Below, piece after piece: positions 58,657 through 64,000 of a DNA stretch of 64,000 nucleotides. Each line of letters opens with the position of its first letter. Position 1 is the stretch's first letter. A program made the position numbers and the translations under genes. Under the pieces are notes generated by a model. It did no database searches and was not told the DNA's origin. It saw nothing but the letters and a program-made list of their open reading frames with translations. Source of the stretch: Holacanthus passer (taxonomy: Eukaryota > Chordata > Actinopteri > Pomacanthidae); contig JAFREQ010000011.1 of NCBI GenBank assembly GCA_025331565.1, forward strand, positions 9,382,001 to 9,446,000, written 5' to 3'.

Positions 58657-61026
58657 ATGAGGCCGACTTTAGTGTTTCTACAGACACAGTGTCTCCTGTG
58701 TGTGTTCCTTGGTGTGTGTGTGCCCGGTGCAGTAGGCTCGCTACCTCACGCACTACCATGGCATGTCTCCTGCCCATCGCGGTGTGTGTGTCAGATCAAG
58801 CCGTGGTTCTCCCCTGATTCTGTCTACCATGAAGCTCCCACTGTGGATTGCAATGACCTGCTGTTGACCAAGCTTCCTTTACCAATACCTATGAACACAC
58901 ACACCCTTCGCCTGCAGAGTAACCTTCTGTCTGAGCTCGACACTGCGGCACTACACGGACTTCCCAACCTCACCGACCTTGACCTTTCCCAGAATCGCTT
59001 CAGCCGTGTTAGGACAATAACTCAGAGTGCCTCCCTGCCCTCTCTGCTGTCTCTACACTTAGAGGAAAACCATCTGAGTCACCTCCCTGATGGCTCCTTC
59101 TCCTCACTGCAAACTTTGCAGGAACTCTTTCTCAGCCACAACAATTTACACTCAATAGCACCTGGAGCCTTCTCTGGTCTGGTCTCCCTACTGCGTCTGC
59201 ATATCAACAACAACAGGCTCACCACTGTTGACCCTCGGTGGTTCAGGGCTTTGCCTCGCTTGGAAGTTCTCATGCTTGGAGGAAACCCTGTGGAGGTCCT
59301 GCCAGAGCAAGGCTTCCTGGCCTTGAAATCCCTCCGGAGTCTTGTCCTTGGTGGTATGGGTCTGAGAAGCTTGGCTGAAAAAGCACTGGAAGGGTTGGAG
59401 GGCCTGGAGAGCCTCTCCTTCTATGATAACCTGCTGACGAAGGTCCCCACCGAGGCCCTGAGGAGAGTGCCAGGACTGAAGTTCCTCGATCTCAACAAGA
59501 ACCGCATCCATCTGATCGAGACAGGAAACTTCCGAGACATGATCCACCTGAAGGAGCTCGGCCTGAACAACATGGAGGAGTTGGTGTCCATTGAGAGAGC
59601 CGCCCTGGAGAACCTTCCAGAGCTCACCAAGCTCGAGATCACCAACAACCCGCGACTGTCCTACATTCATCCGCACGCCTTCCTCCAGCTGAGCAGGCTG
59701 GAGAGTCTAATGCTCAACTCCAACTCTCTGAGTGCTCTGCACCACCACATCATGCTCTCCCTGCCGAGTCTTCAGGAGGTGAGCTTACACTCCAACCCTC
59801 TGCGATGTGACTGCCTGTTTCACTGGGCTGCCAAAGAGGCCTCTCACCCTCACATTGAAGACACACAAACAGACATGCGAACACCTCGGATGGTGCGTTT
59901 CATTCAACCCCAGGCCACACTTTGCTCTGAACCCCCAGAGCTCAGAGCTCGCAGGGTACGAGAGGTGTCCTCCAGGGAGATGTCGGCCTCATGCCTCCCC
60001 ATGATCCCTACTAGCTCCCTCCCCTCCTACATTGGGGTAAGAGAAGGAGGAAAATTGGTCTTGCACTGCCGAGCTCTTGCAGATCCACAGCCTGAACTGT
60101 ATTGGGTGACTCCCTCCGGGCTGAGACTCGGTCCTGCACCAAGCCATGCATCCAAAGGTTTACCAGCTCCTGCTCCCTGCCACAGCCTGACAGCCTCTGA
60201 GGGATTCAACCACACATCCGCCTCCAGCGTCTCTCCCAGCCAGGCTCCAGATGATACTCCCTGTAACCCCTCCAAACACTACCGGCTACTGCCTGAGGGA
60301 ACTCTGGAGATGAACAAGGTCACCCCCAGTGAAGCAGGATTGTATACCTGTGTAGCTGAGAATGCACTGGGAGCAGACACACGCAGTGTTACTGTGGGTG
60401 TGCATGGCAGAGAGAAGAAAAGAAAGAGGGGAGTGGCTGCTAATATAAAGAGATATCCATTATTCAGAGTAGATGCCAGGTTGGAGGTGAGGGAGGTTGG
60501 ACAACACTACGCTATCCTATCCTGGCAAACTGGGCACAACCTCCCATCAACCCGTCTATCCTGGCAAGCCATATACTCAAACGCACACACACCTACGTAC
60601 ACCACACGCATCCTGGCTGGTACTCAGAGCTTCAACCTGACCCACCTGCAGGCAGAGACATTTTACCGAGTGTGTCTACATTTAGGGATCAGTGAGGGTG
60701 CCAAGCATGCCAGCAGGAGATCAAGAGAGAGCAGAAAGACTCAGTGTGTTTCGTTCAGGACAAAGGATGTCCCAGAGCCTCAGCCCAGCCTGCAGCTAAG
60801 TCCAGAGTTGACCTCCACAGCAGTCACACTACTGCTCCTCGCTCTCATACTGCTGCTGCTGGCAGGCCAGGGCTGGGACACTGAGTCCGCTGAGGGGCCA
60901 GGAAAGCACCACAGTACCCTCCTCCAGGAAATCAAAAGTCCCAAGGCTCTGATCATCAATCAAAAGACAGAAGGGAGATATCAGCCAAAGGAGAGTGAGA
61001 AACTGCTATTACATCAGGACTGCTGA
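58657..61026 (+). CDS. lrrn2: Leucine-rich repeat neuronal protein, probably LRRN2
   Basis: Type I cell-surface glycoprotein of the LRRN (NLRR) family, implicated in neural cell adhesion and signalling. One uninterrupted 789-codon frame, as expected because LRRN coding regions are single-exon. Signal peptide residues 1 to about 28; LRRNT cysteines from C39 to C65; about 12 LRRs from 80 to 378; LRRCT with C384, C386, C423 and C446; Ig-like domain with its disulfide pair C471 and C565 (WVTPSG, GLYTCVAEN); fibronectin III at about 603-703; one membrane helix at about 719-737 (TSTAVTLLLLALILLLLAG); and a 52-residue cytoplasmic tail ending EKLLLHQDC, with a dileucine-type sorting motif. Human LRRN2 is 713 aa. 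The Ig domain here carries an extra Ser/Pro-rich stretch at about 493-540. Location near fmod and chitinase, as on human 1q32.1, favours LRRN2 over LRRN1 and LRRN3. Non-coding 5' exons are not established. Confidence 0.9.
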   Translation: MRPTLVFLQTQCLLCVFLGVCVPGAVGSLPHALPWHVSCPSRCVCQIKPWFSPDSVYHEAPTVDCNDLLLTKLPLPIPMNTHTLRLQSNLLSELDTAALHGLPNLTDLDLSQNRFSRVRTITQSASLPSLLSLHLEENHLSHLPDGSFSSLQTLQELFLSHNNLHSIAPGAFSGLVSLLRLHINNNRLTTVDPRWFRALPRLEVLMLGGNPVEVLPEQGFLALKSLRSLVLGGMGLRSLAEKALEGLEGLESLSFYDNLLTKVPTEALRRVPGLKFLDLNKNRIHLIETGNFRDMIHLKELGLNNMEELVSIERAALENLPELTKLEITNNPRLSYIHPHAFLQLSRLESLMLNSNSLSALHHHIMLSLPSLQEVSLHSNPLRCDCLFHWAAKEASHPHIEDTQTDMRTPRMVRFIQPQATLCSEPPELRARRVREVSSREMSASCLPMIPTSSLPSYIGVREGGKLVLHCRALADPQPELYWVTPSGLRLGPAPSHASKGLPAPAPCHSLTASEGFNHTSASSVSPSQAPDDTPCNPSKHYRLLPEGTLEMNKVTPSEAGLYTCVAENALGADTRSVTVGVHGREKKRKRGVAANIKRYPLFRVDARLEVREVGQHYAILSWQTGHNLPSTRLSWQAIYSNAHTPTYTTRILAGTQSFNLTHLQAETFYRVCLHLGISEGAKHASRRSRESRKTQCVSFRTKDVPEPQPSLQLSPELTSTAVTLLLLALILLLLAGQGWDTESAEGPGKHHSTLLQEIKSPKALIINQKTEGRYQPKESEKLLLHQDC

Positions 61027-61675
61027 GATGATTATGTTTGTGCACATTCAAATCCAGATGAGAAACACTGACACACACACACACACATATATGTCAAATA
61101 TACACTTTGTGAATCACAGCTAGAGGAGAGGAGTCATAGATTCGAGCAGCGGTGTAGAAAGAGATTTGTATTTATTTTATATACCGTATAAAATATATAT
61201 TGACATTGTTTCTGTGTTAAGATGTATTGTAAAGAATGCCTAAACCCTAACCAGGGAAATCAAACTGGACAATCATACTCCTGCAGCACAGCGAGTGATA
61301 ACAGGAGAAACAGTCTGAGCTGCCAATGACCACTGGACTGAAACTAAAGAAAACCTGATTCAATCCATGGACAGGTATTTACAGAGGAGAGCGCTCAGAC
61401 CTCCAGGGTATTTGTCATGTTTCCTCTCTACATGTTCCACAGACTGAACCATACTTTCTCCAAGCAGATGCAACTCTGCCTTGAGACTGTTACTGAATGA
61501 ATTTCCTGCATTGATGTAAACAACCTTTTTGCTTAGCTTTCAGTACCTTGGACTGGGTTGTCCATCTTGCAGTACATATACAGTATACTCATCCAGATTC
61601 CCCGCCTAACATCCTCTTTCAGTATAAAAGTGATCTAAAAGTGATTGTGTTAAATTCTATTTTGAGCTATTATAC

Positions 61676-61681
61676 AATAAA
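61676..61681 (+). terminator. Polyadenylation signal of the LRRN gene
   Basis: AATAAA 0.65 kb after the stop, followed by a GT/T-rich element (TGTTGTTGTTTTTTTCTGC) about 20 bases downstream. A textbook arrangement. Confidence 0.65.
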
Positions 61682-61699
61682 ATCTTTTTAATTTACACA

Positions 61700-64000
61700 A
61701 TGTTGTTGTTTTTTTCTGCTTTCTTACACACATAATTCGGTCGAGATTATGCAGAAAATATAATGCTAACAGATGATCAAAAACAGTTGTGTAAACATAG
61801 CATGACAGATGAGAGGCCTTAACTCAGGTCATATATCAGGGATTCATCTGCAACAACTCCTTGCTTATCTGTATGCAGCTGTCGTTGCTCCACAGTAGGA
61901 ATAAGTATGATAATAGCTCAGGACATCTGACACCTCCTCAGTAAACACAAGACGCAGTGTGTCCCCTGCTGGATAAGACCTGGAACTGACTGAGGGATAA
62001 AGGATAGGCTCACATTTTTTTAAGTCTGTCCTAGTACAATACTCACATGCTCATTTGTACATTCAGTTACTGGTCACTGTGATCATTCCTCCTCTTCATA
62101 CTGGAAGAAATTCTCTTTGTGTTTCCATATTGTCTGAGCTGCAGCAAGGGGCAATCTTGTTCTAAAAAGTCACTTCATTTGTGTAGCTCAGACTGATGAA
62201 GCCTGGTATTAACTTCAGTTGAAGAACAATTAGAGCAGTACAGTGTTAAGAAAGACATGAGAAAATGTGCATCTATTATAGGTAGAAATATCCATATTAC
62301 CAGTTTGTACAACAGATATAAGCCAGCTGCACCTGAGCTTTTGTTGGTCAGAAGTATGAAATGAAATGTACTCGTCCTTTAGTTATATTTATAAATAAGT
62401 CATAGTGTTATCACAAGGGACACAAGGGTCATAAAAACCTGATATCTCTCTGACACTGAAAATATTCTGTGATGAACCCTGAGCAACTAAATGTTATTCT
62501 CAGTGGTCCCATATTTTCATTTATAATCTTTGAGGAACACAAATCTTGATTTCCTACCTAAAATTCATACTCAATTATATATTTGAATATATCCAAATGT
62601 ATGTGGTTGAATGAATACAGGTTGGGTCTTCAATAAAAAAAAAGGTAGATAAGGAAAAGATAAGTCAGTAAAAACAGACTTTCAACAGTAGTTAGACTTT
62701 GTATTTATTCACACAAAACATAATACATTTTCTTCAATAAGGCAACACAATACTGTATATACATACAATGATCTATATGTATACCATATTTAGATTTTAT
62801 GTTGTCATTTCTCAACTAACAACATGTCATTCTTTACTATCACTAGCAAGTGTAAATAAATAGTTTAGCAAGTCATGTAAAAGAGTACCAGATGCGAAAA
62901 CTTCAAGTCATACTGTTAGTACATCCAATGCAACAATCCTTTACTCACTGTGTTATTGATATATTTTAGCTGCAGCTGTGATTTTCTGAGAGCAGCTTAA
63001 GGGTTCAATCACTTACTGGAATGTAAAATAACCCTTTAAGCAGTTAAAGGTGCCCTGTGGAGTTTTCTTCTATGTTTACATTCAGTGTTAATCACTAAAA
63101 CACACGGTGTGTATCCTTCATCGCTAACAAATGTGTAGAGTTTCCGTCCTGATTTAACTTTTTCAGAGCTGTTTTTTAAATTATTTTCTCAGTCAGTGTT
63201 CACTAGCTTGCAGTCTTCTTCTACACTGCTTTGTTGGCGCACTGCTGTGTATCTTAGTAAATACTGCCACCTGTTGATCAGTGGAGGAGTGTGAAACCAT
63301 TGGCAGGAACGTGTTCTGCATCACTCGACTTTGTGCACGAGACAAACACAACAGGGACCCTCTTATAAAAAACAGCGCCATAGCCTAAAAAAAACCTCCA
63401 CAGGGAACCTTTAAAATCTTCAACATCAGTTAAAAATCAAACAGAAAAACATTATTTAAAAAATCAAATTCCAAATATTTTTTCCTTTTCACAAACAGCA
63501 TCAACAGGAATTTTCATCACTCCCATTAGGAGAATAAGATACATTAACACTGACATCATCATTAGGTGCTGGAGTCATTCCTAAACAATATGAGGTGCTT
63601 GTGCTATGAAAAAGTTTTCGTGACTAAAAAATGTAAAGACCGAAAACTTTTTTTTTTTTTCAGTGTGAAATGTCCACGATAATGAGCATGTTGAATGTAC
63701 TGTACAGGGTGACGCAAAGTGAAAATGCTATGTTAGTTACCCATTCTCTTCACAGATAAGATTGTACAGTCATTTACAAAAATATACTTCTATTCTGCAT
63801 TAACAAATGACAGCAGTGATTAGTACTGGTTTAGAAGTCGACGGGACATTAAGTGAATAAAACATACAAAAAGTTTAGAGCCGATGACACAACGGAATTA
63901 AGAAAATGACATCAAGCAATAGTACTATGATTTATATCACTGTACACAAAGCACACAATATTGTATGCTCACATGATACATGAGCAGCACTAGATGATCC
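61700..64000. other. AT-rich right flank, possible 3' UTR of an opposing gene
   Basis: No open frame of note. From about 62690 to the edge the sequence is AT-rich, with TTTATT near 62702 (AATAAA on the minus strand), which would suit the 3' end of a minus-strand gene whose coding part lies beyond 64000. A piggyBac-type MITE interrupts it. Confidence 0.35.
63044..63414. mobile_element. piggyBac-type MITE with TTAA target duplication
   Basis: TTAA (63044-63047) followed by AGGTGCCCTGTGGAGTTTTC. The right end, read on the minus strand, is AGGTTCCCTGTGGAGGTTTT, flanked by TTAA (63411-63414). The inverted ends match at about 17 of the first 20 bases, and duplication of TTAA is the hallmark of piggyBac transposition. 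The interior (363 bases) has no transposase, so it is non-autonomous. Confidence 0.75.

Noticed and set aside
1..64000. CRISPR arrays, operons, tRNA or rRNA genes
   Set aside because: None seen; the window is vertebrate nuclear DNA, and no cloverleaf or rRNA-like segment was recognised by eye.

Overview
This is a 64 kb piece of a vertebrate nuclear genome, almost certainly a percomorph teleost. It has multi-exon genes with GT-AG introns, vertebrate-only families, many (GT)n microsatellites, and several repeats typical of spiny-rayed fish: a 'cagtggcggaa' MITE, a piggyBac-type TTAA MITE, an internally deleted Tc1/mariner copy and an antisense LINE reverse-transcriptase relic. Nothing prokaryotic is present.

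Layout. (1) 1517-6120, minus strand: a class II small leucine-rich proteoglycan (SLRP) closest to lumican. (2) 15.2-19.8 kb, plus: fibromodulin (fmod). The two SLRPs are head to head across about 9 kb of repeat-rich DNA. (3) 24608-30136 and 34634-39818, plus: two tandem SLC6A14-like Na+/Cl- coupled amino-acid transporter genes with matching 15-exon structures. I recovered the tiny first coding exons by comparing the two copies. (4) 41964-44570, minus: a complete 11-exon acidic chitinase (GH18 + CBM14). (5) 45-58.6 kb: a gene desert with repeats and a GA-rich candidate promoter or 5' exon. (6) 58657-61026, plus: an uninterrupted 789-codon LRR-Ig-FN3 membrane protein of the LRRN family, probably lrrn2. 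(7) 61.7-64 kb: AT-rich DNA with a piggyBac-type MITE and perhaps the 3' UTR of an opposing gene.

Chitinase, fmod and LRRN2 all lie on human 1q32.1 (established knowledge), so most of the window reads as a conserved-synteny block. The SLC6A14 pair is an extra, since human SLC6A14 is X-linked. The genes do not form one pathway: they cover collagen matrix assembly, amino-acid uptake, chitin digestion and neural cell-surface adhesion.

Main points of interest: a one-base deficit at the exon-12 acceptor of the second SLC6A14 copy that predicts truncation; a near-identical exon-plus-intron tract shared by the two copies (gene conversion); a duplicated upstream module with a perfect CRE in one copy; a lumican-like gene beside fmod with non-shared LRR introns; and a 1.58 kb LTR-like element bounded by TGTTGGGAA/TTCCCAACA that holds a 184-codon open frame. 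I did not find a convincing new biological system.
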